Assembly (NCBI GenBank): GCA_037349105.1
Contig: JAYJMM010000114.1
Coordinates: 4,269,501-4,333,500, forward strand
Origin: Limnomonas spitsbergensis
Lineage: Eukaryota > Chlorophyta > Chlorophyceae > Chlamydomonadales
Reading direction: 5' to 3'
DNA: 64,000 nt
Every line of letters begins with the position of its first letter. Within the stretch, counting starts at the first letter, position 1. Shown here piece after piece: positions 1 to 13,016 of the stretch. The translations under genes were made by a program, and so were the position numbers. The notes beneath the pieces were generated by a model that was not told the origin of the DNA, searched no databases, and saw nothing but the letters and a program-made list of their open reading frames with translations.

Positions 1-2840
1 CAGAGCCACACAGCCCCCCGATGGCAGCAGCTAGGAGGGCAATATATTTTCGTAATTTAGTGTCACACAAAGCACTGAAGGAAGCATCTGGTGCAGTGTC
101 CTGCTGGGTGCACTGGAGGAGCTGGCGTGGGATGCAGCCATCCCCAAACTGCGACTGACCTGCTGCTGCGACCACCAGCTACCTTTCACCCCTATGTGGC
201 CTACTGGAAGGCACAGTTGCGCAGTGGATGTGATAGATATTGTTTAGGCGTAGTCAATTCATAAGTGCAGATGGTAGGGATTCAACTGCTGCACTGTAGG
301 GCTCCCATGCCACTTGTTTGTAGTTGTGTGCTTGTCCTGGTCATCATAGTTATGACAGTTAACTAAGCTACGTTTCCGAGATATAGCCGTACAGAAACAC
401 AGTCCGTACAGAAAAAGGTAAAAACTACTCGGGCACACTGAGTTCAGAGACTCAAGGTCTGAGGTCAGGAATGGGACAAGATACAGATTTGTTATGAATT
501 TGTAAGATATGCCAGTCGCATACAGTGTGCGAGAAGTGAACTTTCCCCCAGCTCCACTTATAACTCATCCAGCCAGCAGGCGGTGGTGACAGGCGACAAA
601 CTCGAATTATAGCTTGTGTTCTGATCTAAAAGACCAACATACATGACATCCATGATCTCAAAGGTTACAGCAGTCACAAAAAAAATGCTTGGGCCTGGTT
701 CAAAGGCCAAGAAGGAGAGGTGCACTTGGATGATGTGGATCAAGGCACTACTCCTTGATCCAGAAGGCGCGAGGGCGCTTAAAGCTCAAAGCACGTAAAC
801 CACACAAACGCATCCATCGGCCCTGCCTACTGAAGCCTCTTCATCCTAGCGTGTGTCGCGTAATTTGGTGAAGGTGCGTCCTTTCAACTTGCCTGTGCCA
901 GAGAAAGGGGGAAGTACATGTCTGTGACAAGGTGTGAAGCGAAGGTAGCATGGCCAGCAAGGACTTCATCCAGACTTCAAATAACAATATTTCTCAAAAG
1001 GTGCTTCTGTCGATCTTCCGGTTAATGTAAACGCTAAGTGGGCACAGGTAAGTGCCGGAATGGTAGGCCCAGATCCCTGCCCACCCCCAGTCTCCCAGGT
1101 CTGCGTGAGGACATGATGTTGCTTCCTTTGGAAACTCTGATCGCCACGAGTTGGAGGCAATTAAGACCTAGAGGAAGCGGCAGGAAACCACTAGGAAGAT
1201 GAGATTGCCACAAGGGAGGCGATGCAGACTCATTAAGTGTTTGATGAAAGGGAGAGGCGTGAAATCATAAGGAAGCTCGGGTTGAGTGCCATCAGTGAAA
1301 CAAGGGCAGATCAATGGACCATCTTAGCACTTCCATCTGGCTTGGGCAGATTCGCTAATCAATTCCTCAATTGTGTTCAGGGGGCCACCACCCCATCTAC
1401 TGGTCTTATCCTGGATCAAGTGGTTGACGGACAGCAAGGTAATAAGGCAGCTTCAAGCTAATATCCAAATATCCAGAGACTCTCTCCACTCTCATCAAAA
1501 AGGAAAGCCCCTCCGAGAGTGGTTTGATGTCACCAGTGGCAGTCTCTCTCAGCAGCCGTTGACCCCCAGAAGCCCATAGCAAAAGCACGGCATTGGGGAA
1601 CACTACAGCGGCTTTGTCACAGTGAACAAACACAGTGCCCGGTGTCACCCAGGACTGGAAGCAAGTGCCCTCAAATGGAAGCTGTAAGGTGGGAAGGCAT
1701 GTAGGCTTGTCGCGTACCTTACTGCAAGCCTGTCACAGGCAGGGTCCAGCAATTTCAACAAGCTGCGTGATTGTCCAGAAGTAGTCCTGGATACCAGCTG
1801 AGACTGAAGTCTGCCATCTGCGTTAAGCTACGTGCTCAAGGTTGGCGCAGCCCAGACACAAGGAGAGTCATCGCTACCCTGCAGGACAGAAAACATGTCA
1901 AGAAGGGGTAAGTGAGGTTGGCGGACATTAATGCAGAGAAAAGCATGTGCACAGTCTAAAAATAGTCATCAAGACGTTCTCAATGCCCTACTGAAATAGC
2001 AGGCATATGGCAGCAGTGTGATGCAAAATGGTGCCCACAACAGACGGCTCATAGATTGTTCACCATAGCTTTAGCAAGCATGTCTGTTCAAAAGAACCGA
2101 CAATATTGAGCTGTTTCATAATCATAGCCGTGCAGGTGCGCAGGTGGGGAAGTTGGGTCGATTCAATAAGGAGCTGGACAGGCAAATCAATCCATCCCCT
2201 CAGACAATAAGCGGAGTTGTGCCCTCAGCTTGTGATCAGGACAACATGGTAATCATCAATGGGAAGACGGGCATGATGGCCACTCATTTGTTTGCATACA
2301 AAAAGATGGAGCGTAGGAGGAAAATGTGAGGGTGGGATTTGCGTGCTGAGCACTTCAAACTCTGATAAAAATGGGTTCAGGGTGTAGGGCATGTCAGGTT
2401 TGGAAGAATTCCAATTACATGCACAGGAAGCTTATATGACCGGAGGTCGAGGTCAGCCACCTTTCCACACCAGTTCCTGTTAGATAGTTTACAATGCCAA
2501 GTATCTGTTCTTCCCTCAGGCAATAAGCGGAGTTGCACCCTCAGGTGATCAGGACAACTGTGTTGTGTCGTCACAGGGAAGATAACTTTCGAGACTGTGC
2601 TGGGCATGAATCACAGTCAAGCTCACAAGGAGACAGCTTGCCACCAATAAGATGCACCCTGGATGTACTACATGGTGAAGGAGGTCATGCACAACTGTCT
2701 CGTGCATAACATGGAATGTCGTCAACACAGTTCCAGGGTCTGGAGAGAAAAAGGGGTCAAGTTAAATGCATGGCATAAATTCTGGTGCTAAAGACCACTT
2801 CTTCTTCTCTCGGAATATCAATAAGTTATTTTGCCCTCAG
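1..2840. other. Unassigned sequence with degenerate repeats
   Basis: I see no convincing gene here. Short open frames exist but none has recognisable domain content or matching splice phases. From about 2130 to 2840 there are degenerate tandem copies of a segment that ends in an acceptor-like CCCTCAG followed by a GATCAGG motif (near 2230, 2545 and 2841). They look like damaged copies of the exon edge annotated at 2841. Confidence 0.4.
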
Positions 2841-2913
2841 GGGATCAGGCAAGGATTTTGTCGTCATTGAGAAATTGGGATTCTGGATCGGCAGCACCAA
2901 CAATGGATTGTAA
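2841..2913 (+). CDS. Possible terminal exon of an unrecognised gene
   Basis: After a TTTTGCCCTCAG acceptor the frame reads GSGKDFVVIEKLGFWIGSTN, then G-L and a TAA at 2911. The peptide is compositionally plausible, with alternating hydrophobic residues. Degenerate copies of the same exon start lie upstream near 2230 and 2545, the same pattern seen at well-supported exons elsewhere in the window. No upstream exon could be joined with confidence and no family is recognised. This could be a chance open frame. Confidence 0.3.
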
Positions 2914-5630
2914 GCTCGCAAGTGTTTCCGTCTCATTGGGAAGATGTATTGACACTGGACATGGGAATGAGATGGCTGCCTTAGGCATACGATGCATTCC
3001 TCAAGACACCTCACCCTCCGGCCAGAGATGTGCGGAGTTGTTTTTCCGGTACGTGAGGATGAGACAGTCGGGGGCATCGATCTCGCTCCGCCATGAAGCC
3101 GTCTTGAAGCAATCCCTTCGTTTACCAGATCGAAGTGTCTGCAGGGGGCAGTAGGGAATCGGTGGGAAGGCGATCAGGTCACAAGGTAGACATAGCTACC
3201 GGTAATTAGATAGGGCTGGCGAGTCCCTAGAGTGAAGGTCCATTATAGTGGGTCATAGGGGGCTAAAACTGGTAAACGGATCAGAGAAACGTGAATCAGA
3301 GAAAACGGCAAGCAGGCGGCTGACATATGCTTGCGTACATCCGCAGGACAAGGCGATGCTTCATCAATATGCAACAGCTCACCTTGCTCGGGACCTGGTC
3401 GGCGCAGTGCAGCCCTAGTTAGCTAGATCACATCGTCGTGGGTCCAGCAGCAGACACGTGTGACATGTCATCGTGTTGATTCGACACCCGTCCAGTTATA
3501 AAGGTTGTGTCGATAAGGTCGTATAGTTTGCCTCCGGCTGCTGTCAGGGATAAGCTGCCGCCTGGCGATCAAGGACGAGCCGCCACGAGGCATCGAGAGA
3601 GGGGAGGGAGGGATGTCCTGCGCAGCCGTCGATGCACATCTTGGCTCGCAGTTTAGGTATTGCTTCAATACCTGAGGGGTGAGGGGCGTTGTGAAGAACG
3701 ATCGGCAATCGGGCTTTTAATCGACTGATGGTGTGGTTGGGGTTCAGGCAGGGTGGTGTCACTGCATATCCCTCATTCAAATTTGAACTATCATCAGCAA
3801 CAGCTCCTGCGTCTGGCTCCTGCGCATGTTCGGGCATTTGAAACTACAAACCCTTGACAACGTCCAGATCAGTCAAGCATTAAATACACATCAAACACAT
3901 GTTCTCAGTTATATTGCTGGCATTTCACATTTGCGTTGCAGCTTGAAGGTGGGACACACGCCATGTTCAGGGGGTGTGAAACTTTCGGTACCGCAGCTTC
4001 TCCTTTCAAATTCACAGCCAACCAGAATATTCGGCCTAGGAGTGTTCCTATATCACTGTACTGTTACTTCAGCAGTCATCCTCCAGCATGGCTGCAGGCA
4101 CTAGACTTCATCACACCGCTTCCCCAATTCCAGGCTGCAACAACAACCCACGTAAGCGCAAACAACAGTCACTCGTTCCTCTGCGTGTTAGAGTGTAGAA
4201 GGAACCTCTATCTCAGTCTGCCAGGATTGAATGCCAAGGGATACGGAATAAAGGGATGGAGGATTTGACTTAATGACCTTAGTACCATGCAGCCAAGCCT
4301 TTTCAGCAGGGCTCAAGAAGTGTAACGACATTGACCGACTGCATCAGTGCGTCACACATTTGGTACACAGCGGGTTTCTCTGTGCTATTCGTAAACATGA
4401 TACCGGTAGGATATGTCAATGGCGTTACACCTCTGGGCCCTGCTCAAAAGGCTAAGCCGCGTGGGCGCCTAAGTAAAGGATATGTGTCTCCAAATTGCCG
4501 GGTTTATGAACCGGTATTCAGAGCACCAAAGTACTTGCGACCTCCCAGGTCACCTATTCATAGTCAAGTGCCCTCGCTGCAAGCCCTAAGATGAAGCATG
4601 AAGCTTGCCATGATGGGCGCAACTCACAGAAAAGCCAGTCCAGTGACACAACCTGAATTACATATGCTCCTGGTTAAGTCAATGTGACAGTGATTCAATT
4701 TCGTCCAGGGATGGGGAGCGGTGAATCCTGACAAATTGGGAAAACATGTGGTTTCAAATTTCAACATTCAAGGGTGTCATACAGAAAGAAGAAGAGAAAC
4801 AACATAGCAACAACATGTCCCAAGTAAAAGCGGCGACTCAGAAGCAAAGTATAACCTCCGTGAAGAGCAATTGATTTGCACGTGCAGGTGTCATGCCACT
4901 GGCGGTTGGCACAGGTCTCCTTCCTCTATTGACAGCCCATGCAAGTGGCCATGGAAGGGTCGTAAGAAATACTGAATCCTGCACCTGCTATCCTGTCTCA
5001 TCAACCAAACAATCCAGCCCATGCACAGGAGCCTCTCAGCCATCATCCAGTTCCTGTACCGGCTTTAATAAAGAGACTTCGAAATTCCAACCGATTTACA
5101 GATAAGTATGGCAGAAGAGAACCATAGGACAGTGAAGCAAAGCAAATCTTTGACGTGAAGAACGTGTATCCCAACCCCCCCCCCTCCCCCCCTGCTCTCT
5201 CTCAACAGACGTGTCCTATCGTACAGGACACAATCAACTCAGTTCGGTTCCATCCTCATCAACTTATCCAACAACTCGCTGGACATAATAACCTCCTGGC
5301 ATGCATACGCGTGTCGCGTCATGCAAACCAACGCCGTCAAATCCTCATGTCAGCCCCTACGCAGGTTTCAGGTTCGCTCAACTACTGCAAGGGATGCTTC
5401 CTAGCGAGGGGTTGAGCGCATTATGCACAGGCATACAAGGTGCCCGGGTGGGACCAAACATCGAGCCCCCCCCCTCCCCATCTCGCCAAATCTACCCGGC
5501 TTCCCCAATTCGTAATAATAAACCAACAGTGTAAGTTCGATCGGTGGCCAGACAGGCCACACTGGCCAGAAGGACTTGGCCATGCACGGGTCGTTCCATG
5601 CATGGCTGTGTTCTAAATGCAAATAAATAT
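2914..5630. other. Unassigned sequence
   Basis: No gene is supported. The stretch includes a 97-codon minus-strand open frame (3544-3837) of unknown status, a tRNA-like repetitive fragment near 4424-4472 described separately, and C-rich runs near 5166 and 5466. Confidence 0.35.
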
Positions 5631-5735
5631 GTTCTGAAAGATCTGAGATGGCGGGCTCCCCATTCTGGCAGACGAGCTCGTTTTCATCAACCGTGGTGCC
5701 CAGCACCAGCTTGCAGGGCTTCCCGACGACCACCG
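5630..5735 (-). repeat. Degenerate copy of the beta-barrel gene's last-exon 3' part
   Basis: On the minus strand this reads VGKPCKLVLGTTVDENE, a clear relative of VQKPFKLVLATTVDSKA in the last exon of the beta-barrel gene, and it is followed by a relative of that exon's end. It lies just beyond the gene's stop codon. It is a tandem duplicate of a coding edge, outside the reading frame of the gene as modelled. Confidence 0.65.
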
Positions 5736-5739
5736 GTAC

Positions 5740-8700
5740 TCAGAAAGTGTAAGTGTTCTGAATGACAGCTGAGATTGTGGGCTTCCCGATCTGGAACCCG
5801 GCCTTGCTGTCAACGGTGGTGGCCAGCACAAGCTTGAAGGGCTTTTGGACGAACTCTACCGAGGCTGCCGCGCCCTTGGAGGCGGTGGTGCTCAGCGCCA
5901 GATTGAAGGGCTTCCGGACGATTGTCACTGAAGCTGCCTCGCTCTTGAAGTTGTACGAGAGACTCATCATCTCCACGCCCTTGCTGAATGTTTTGGTGAC
6001 AGAAACGGCCGGCACGCTCTGCAAGCAGGAGGCAGCAGTGGTGTGCATATTTTGCCTTGGATCGGGGCTTTTCTTCCAAAGACTGAGACAAGTCTGAAAG
6101 CCGAGATATTCCTTGAATCATAGCGAAAGCACTGGCATGACTTGCCTCAACATGAGCATCATGGTCAACATGATCGTGTATGCTTTATTGATGTATGGTG
6201 ACGATAGATAAAAACGCCACTTATTGGAGTAATGCAAAATTCAAGTAAGGGCCCTGATTAACATCATTTTTTGGGAGGAGGCCCAGCAGCAGCATCAGCA
6301 AGTAAAATGTATGGCCGTTTTTGCACACACAAAAAAAGTGTGTTTAAGGTGCACGCTTGAGGCAGCCTGACGCTCGTGCAATGATGCCTGTAGCATGCAA
6401 ATAAACAAGTGGCCCTGAAGCCTGGGCCAAACACGATCACACACCTGAGAGAAGTTGTAGGTTGGCGCAACCAGGAACGAGCCCTTGCTGATGCTGTACT
6501 TGGCCATCATCAACTGCAGACAGAAAACCTCAAGAAATCAGGAAGGGAGCAGCCAAGGGGCATGGGCAGCATTATGTCATGGCTGATGAGTGATGGGCTG
6601 ATGGCCATCACACAATATTTCGGTGGACACTGTTCCCATCCCAAGCAAAGGTCTGATATATTAGCTGGAGTGCTGGGCAATGTTCCCTGCACAGCTCTTG
6701 TATGTTTAGCTGGGAATTGTTCGCACGAAAGCTCTTGCATATCAGCTGGCCTCGTGTTAGTAAAATCCTTATACACCTATGCCTTATTGCGCCGTCCTGT
6801 GACGTATTGTGCCGCGTCATGCCATATCCTGCTAACGTGGCTGGACTTGGTTCCCAGCAAGCATCCACGGTACAGGCACAGCAAGCCAGGATGAAGTCCT
6901 AGGATGTCCGTGCGTCTTACCCTCTTCTGGTTGAACCCCAGTGTGGCCTTTTGGTTCAAGCTGATTGCGACGTTGGCCTGGCCGGTGACAAGGTTGTCCC
7001 TGTGGTTGGGGAGCAGCGTGACACATATTATTATTAATACAAGTGTTTCGTTATAGCGGCCTTGTGCTTTAATGTCCGTTTGAGTGTCAACTGGAAAAAC
7101 GAAAAATGTTTCCTTCAGTTTACTCAAACAGAAATCATCACCCTAACCCGCGATAAATACGGCACTGGGTCAATAAATATAAAATACGCCGAAGGCACAG
7201 TTGGATCTCAGCAACAAAGACTGAGGCTCTGGGACAGGCCCTTATGATTAAAGCTTCTGAATCGAACCCTAATGATTTCAGCCAGTGATGTCAAGCGCAA
7301 TTGAATTTTGAAGCACAATTGAATGGGCTAATGATCCAAGCTATTGAAACAAAGCCAGGGTGCCTCCCTCCTGAACCCTGCTGGCAGCATACGTGCCTTC
7401 ATTTGCAGCTCGTCCTGGTCTAACCAGGCGCCTAATATGGATTAAACTAAATCCAAGAGCAAGATCCACCTGGAGAGCAGCGTCTGGGCATTACTGACAT
7501 CAGCCAGGCGCTAGCAGGAAAAAGCACAGTCTCCACATTTGCCACTGTTGTCAATGTTCCTGATGCTCCGGCTGCAATTCAGCTGCATCACGGCCTACAG
7601 CCGTGGAGGCCCAGTGCAGTGGGCCCTGCTAATGGGGCCATCTGCAGTATCCAAGTCAAAATTTGCCCACCCCCCCCACCTAAATTGGGTCAACGTGAGG
7701 CCCCAGCCATGAATCGGCCAAGTGGCTGCCCCCTGAACGTGGCCTGGTGCGCACCAGACTAAGCACTGGCCTTTGTAGACGCTGCCACGCTCATCATTCA
7801 TGTTAACACATTCACATATGAGTGCCTGGCAGTTGTCCGGCGTACCAGTACGTAAATCAAGCCATGAATATTCCGAAATGTCGGGCACTGCTCCAGGTGA
7901 CCTGTTTACCATGCTGGCATGCAGCATCGACAGCACAAGCTCGCACCTCTATGCGCACACCTGTTTGAATATCATCCCTGGAGCGTCGCAGTCCTTCCGG
8001 CCAGCTTCCAGCCAGCTACCAGTCAGCTTCCTGCCCCAGTTGGCCCTGAAGAGTACTTCTTTACTCCAATAACTGACCCCCTCCGTTTTCAGCACACTGA
8101 CCAGGGATTGAGCGTGGTCGCCCCGCACCAGATCCCTCCACATTCTACTTCACAAGATGCCAGGGAGTGAGCGTGGTCGCCCCGCACCAGATCCCTCCAC
8201 ATTCCACTTCACAAGATGCCAGGGAGTGAGCGTGGTCGCCCCGCACCAGATCCCTCCACATTCTACTTCACAAGATGCCAGGGAGTGAGCGTGGTCGCCC
8301 CGCACCAGATCCCTCCACATTCTACTTCACAACATGCCAGGGAGTGAGCGTGGTCGCCCCGCACCAGATCCCTCCACATTCCACTTCACAACATGCCAGG
8401 GATTGAGCGTGGTCGCCCCGCACCAGATCCCTCCACATTCTACTTCACAAGATGCCAGGGAGTGAGCGTGGTCGCCCCGCACCAGATCCCTCCACATTCT
8501 ACTTCACAAGATGCCAGGGATTGAGCGTGGTCGCCCCGCACCAGATCCCTCCACATTCTACTTCACAAGATGCCAGGGAGTGAGCGTGGTCGCCCCGCAC
8601 CAGATCCCTCCACATTCTACTTCACAAGATGCCAGGGAGTGAGCGTGGTCGCCCCGCACCAGATCCCTCCACATTCTACTTCACAACATGCCAGGGATTG

Positions 8701-11700
8701 AGCGTGGTCGCCCCGCACCAGATCCCTCCACATTCCACTTCACAACATGCCAGGGAGTGAGCGTGGTCGCCCCGCACCAGATCCCTCCACATTCTACTTC
8801 ACAAGATGCCAGGGAGTGAGCGTGGTCGCCCCGCACCAGATCCCTCCACATTCTACTTCACAACATGCCAGGGAGTGAGCGTGGTCGCCCCGCACCAGAT
8901 CCCTCCACATTCTACTTCACAACATGCCAGGGAGTGAGCGTGGTCGCCCCGCACCAGATCCCTCCACATTCTACTTCACAAGATGCCAGGGATTGAGCGT
9001 GGTCGCCCCGCACCAGATCCCTCCACATTCTACTTCACAAGATGCCAGGGAGTGAGCGTGGTCGCCCCGCACCAGATCCCTCCACATTCTACTTCACAAG
9101 ATGCCAGGGAGTGAGCGTGGTCGCCCCGCACCAGATCCCTCCACATTCCACTTCACAAGATGCCAGGGAGTGAGCGTGGTCGCCCCGCACCAGATCCCTC
9201 CACATTCTACTTCACAAGATGCCAGGGAGTGAGCGTGGTCGCCCCGCACCAGATCCCTCCACATTCCACTTCACAACATGCCAGGGAGTGAGCGTGGTCG
9301 CCCCGCACCAGATCCCTCCACATTCTACTTCACAAGATGCCAGGGAGTGAGCGTGGTCGCCCCGCACCAGATCCCTCCACATTCTACTTCACAAGATGCC
9401 AGGGAGTGAGCGTGGTCGCCCCGCACCAGATCCCTCCACATTCTACTTCACAAGATGCCAGGGAGTGAGCGTGGTCGCCCCGCACCAGATCCCTCCACAT
9501 TCTACTTCACAAGATGCCAGGGATTGAGCGTGGTCGCCCCGCACCAGATCCCTCAACATTCTACTTCACAAGATGCCAGGGAGTGAGCGTGGTCGCCCCG
9601 CACCAGATCCCTTCACATTCTACTTCACAAGATGCCAGGGAGTGAGCGTGGTCGCCCCGCACCAGATCCCTCCACATTCTACTTCACAAGATGCCAGGGA
9701 TTGAGCGTGGTCGCCCCGCACCAGATCCCTCCACATTCTACTTCACAAGATGCCAGGGAGTGAGCGTGGTCGCCCCGCACCAGATCCCTCCACATTCTAC
9801 TTCACAAGATGCCAGGGATTGAGCGTGGTCGCCCCGCACCAGATCCCTCCACATTCCACTTCACAACATGCCAGGGATTGAGCGTGGTCGGCCCGCACCA
9901 GATCCCTCCACATTCTACTTCACAAGATGCCAGGGATTGAGCGTGGTCGCCCCGCACCAGATCCCTCCACATTCTACTTCACAAGATGCCAGGGATTGAG
10001 CGTGGTCGGCCCGCACCAGATCCCTCCACATTCTACTTCACAAGATGCCAGGGAGTGAGCGTGGTCGCCCCGCACCAGATCCCTCCACATTCTACTTCAC
10101 AACATGCCAGGGATTGAGCGTGGTCGCCCCGCACCAGATCCCTCCACATTCTACTTCACAAGATGCCAGAGATTGAGCGTGGTCGCCCCGCACCAGATCC
10201 CTCCACATTCTACTTCACAACATGCCAGGGATTGAGCGTGGTCGCCCCGCACCAGATCCCTCCACATTCTACTTCACAAGATGCCAGGGATTGAGCGTGG
10301 TCGCCCCGCACCAGATCCTTCCACATTCTACTTCACAAGATGCCAGGGATTGAGCGTGGTCGCCCCGCACCAGATCCCTCCACATTCTACTTCACAAGAT
10401 GCCAGGGAGTGAGCGTGGTCGCCCCGCACCAGATCCCTCCACATTCTACTTCACAACATGCCAGGGATTGAGCGTGGTCGCCCCGCACCAGATCCCTCCA
10501 CATTCTACTTCACAAGATGCCAGGGATTGAGCGTGGTCGCCCCGCACCAGATCCCTCCACATTCTACTTCACAAGATGCCAGGGAGTGAGCGTGGTCGCC
10601 CCGCACCAGATCCCTCCACATTCTACTTCACAAGATGCCAGGGAGTGAGCGTGGTCGCCCCGCACCAGATCCCTCCACATTCTACTTCACAAGATGCCAG
10701 GGAGTGAGCGTGGTCGCCCCGCACCAGATCCCTCCACATTCTACTTCACAAGATGCCAGGGAGTGAGCGTGGTCGCCCCGCACCAGATCCCTCCACATTC
10801 TACTTCACAAGATGCCAGGGAGTGAGCGTGGTCGCCCCGCACCAGATCCCTCCACATTCTACTTCACAAGATGCCAGGGATTGAGCGTGGTCGCCCCGCA
10901 CCAGATCCCTCCACATTCTACTTCACAACATGCCAGGGATTGAGCGTGGTCGCCCCGCACCAGATCCCTCCACATTCTACTTCACAAGATGCCAGGGAGT
11001 GAGCGTGGTCGCCCCGCACCAGATCCCTCCACATTCTACTTCACAAGATGCCAGGGAGTGAGCGTGGTCGCCCCGCACCAGATCCCTCCACATTCTACTT
11101 CACAACATGCCAGGGAGTGAGCGTGGTCGCCCCGCACCAGATCCCTCCACATTCTACTTCACAAGAAGCCAGGGAGTGAGCGTGGTCGCCCCCACCCCAA
11201 TCCGCCCCCCCCCAGCACTGTTGCCTGATGGAATGTGGCCATGCCCTCCCTACCTGTTTGAATACCATCCCTGCAGCGTCGCAGTCCTTCCGGCCAGCTG
11301 CCCGCCCCAGGTCGCCCCCGCAGTGTACTTCTTGGTCCCGAGATCGTACTTGGCATCCGCTGTGACCGCGCCAGAGAGCTTGTAGTCACACGTCAATGCA
11401 ACATCCTGCAGAGCCACAGCAGGGGTCTGGGCCTCAGGAAGGAGCAGTGGAGCACGAGTTGTCTATAATTCGAAATATACCCTCAAAATATACCAGGTTT
11501 TGGTTCTTGTCGCTAGTTTCCCCCAGGTTCGCTCTGCCTGGCCTTTTCGCAAAAGGCAGTGACTGGTTGCGTTAACTTTGTAACAACAACCTTCACCACA
11601 ATGTTCAGGGCCCCAGCATGGGCTAGGAAGAAGCACTTGCCGTCTACAATTGAGGCTTAAAGTGAATTTCTGCCCCCCCCGCGCAGTTTGCTAAAGAGTC

Positions 11701-13016
11701 CTGCAACATACAAGCCTTTCTTCCTGTTGTATAAACGTCCTCAATCCCTGCAGTGAGAGACCCTCCAAAAGCTGCAGCATGGAAGCTTCAACTCCTGCAA
11801 GCCTTGCACCCCAGGTGTAGCATTTTACCCTTCAAGCCCTAAAGCATGCTGTGGCGTAGGATGCCTCTATTCGGCAAGTAAAACGGAGGTTGCGTGCATC
11901 AACTGCCATGTGGCTCACATGAGTGGCCTGGCGGATGATAGGAGGCACAATAATATGGCACTGCTGTAATGCTAAATAAGGTAGATTAGTTATGTTCCTT
12001 TCAGACGATAAGGTCGAGAGTCTATACATTGATATCCACGGACTACCTCCTGGCAAACGAATCAGTAAGATCAGGCCCCCCGCAATAGAGGCCTGTTGCA
12101 CCAGCCTGGCTGCCTTGGTTGCAGCCCTATGGTGGTCAAGGTTTGGTCCCCATTGACCTGAATGTGGCTGCCCAGCGGCCTGCCAAAGGTGGGCAGGGTG
12201 CACACTGAAACAAATACAGACGGGCAGTGGAGCGCTCATACCATCAGCTGCTGGCAAACTGGTAATAGGCCAGTAGCCTCGGGGAACACCTGCTGTCGGT
12301 GTTTTTTTCCAGCTACAAGGCCATCTTGGACGGGCTGCCCCACTGCCGCCAAAGGTTGTATTGGAGCCAAAACCTGGCCGACCGACAGCCGGTGGTCCCA
12401 ACAGCATGGCTTGCCGCACGTGGGGATTGGGGACCATGGTAAAAGGCCACGAGGCAGCAAAAATGTAGCCAAGCCACGCATACAAATAAATCTGAATACC
12501 AGCAATAGTATTTGCCAGGCCTTTTTCTCATTAAGAGGCTGGGGGGTACTTGAGTGGGCCACTGGGCAATTGGGCATGCATGTTGGTTGATGGATTGATG
12601 AGGGCTCGGTAGCCCTATCTACCTTACCCACCCGTAATTCTTACACACAGCAGCAGGATGACACCATATACCTGATCTTGTAAGAATTTGAGCTGGCAAT
12701 CCGTGGTTGTACCACCGTGAATTGATTCGAGTGTTTCATCAATCACCTGGGGTTCAGCCCTACGTTCGCCATGCATTGCACTTTGATCGTCATCGAACGC
12801 ATGCATGGCCGACGGCTGCTTCTGAGAGCGAGCAGCCTCCTGGCGTAACGCAACGCTACCTCGCCCACCTTCATCTTCTTAACGTCGCCGAACGTCACTG
12901 GAGTGAACGTCCGGTCGGAAAGCGTCACTCCAGCAAGAAGCTTTCCCTTTTTGAGCTTGTAGGTCGAGGTATACCCGGCGGAGATGTTGGACGTGTCGAA
13001 CCCAGGGCCCACCTTG
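5740..13016 (-). CDS. Plastid outer-envelope beta-barrel protein, OEP24-like (five exons, N-terminus incomplete)
   Basis: Five exons join in perfect phase: 13016-12869, 11405-11254, 6999-6921, 6513-6445 and 6018-5740, giving about 241 residues. Each has an AG acceptor and GT donor. The protein is a run of short alternating polar/hydrophobic strands separated by charged turns, for example ISAGYTSTYKLKKGKLLAGV, AKYDLGTKKYTAGATW, LMMAKYSISKGSFLVAPTY and VSVTKTFSKGVEMMSLSYNF. It ends in a phenylalanine (QNTYTF), as many outer-membrane barrels do. Order, size and the KYSISKGSFLVAPTYNF segment resemble OEP24 of land-plant plastid outer envelopes, a solute pore of about 210 residues. Only about ten N-terminal residues should be missing, in a small exon above 13016. 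The OEP24 name rests on memory of the family and could be another envelope barrel. The neighbouring amine oxidase is transcribed divergently. Confidence 0.6.
7919..8090 (-). repeat. Degenerate copy of beta-barrel exon 2 and its donor
   Basis: The minus strand here repeats the 3' half of the exon at 11405-11254: a segment encoding a relative of GATWGGQLAGR, then the GGAAGGACTGCGACGCT block and CAAACAG followed by a GT. It lies at the opposite side of the 59-bp minisatellite from the functional exon, so the satellite sits between two copies of the same exon end. The copy is frame-disrupted (GSWLEAGRKDCDA instead of GQLAGRTAT) and is not needed for the gene model. Confidence 0.65.
8101..11190. 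repeat. 59-bp minisatellite, about 52 copies
   Basis: The unit contains GAGCGTGGTCGCCCCGCACC, then a CAGATCCCTCCACATT block and a TTCACAAGATGCCAGGGA block. Units are nearly identical, differing at a few positions (AAGATG/AACATG, GGAGTG/GGATTG, TTCTAC/TTCCAC). The array lies in the intron between beta-barrel exons 2 and 3. The low divergence suggests recent expansion or homogenisation. Confidence 0.97.

Noticed and set aside
3544..3837. Minus-strand 97-codon frame starting MPEHAQEPDAGAVADD
   Set aside because: Composition is passable, but there is no family, no splice support and no repeat-edge pattern. It cannot be separated from chance.
8101..11190. CRISPR-like direct repeats
   Set aside because: Units are contiguous 59-bp tandem repeats with no unique spacers, in an intron of a eukaryotic-type gene.
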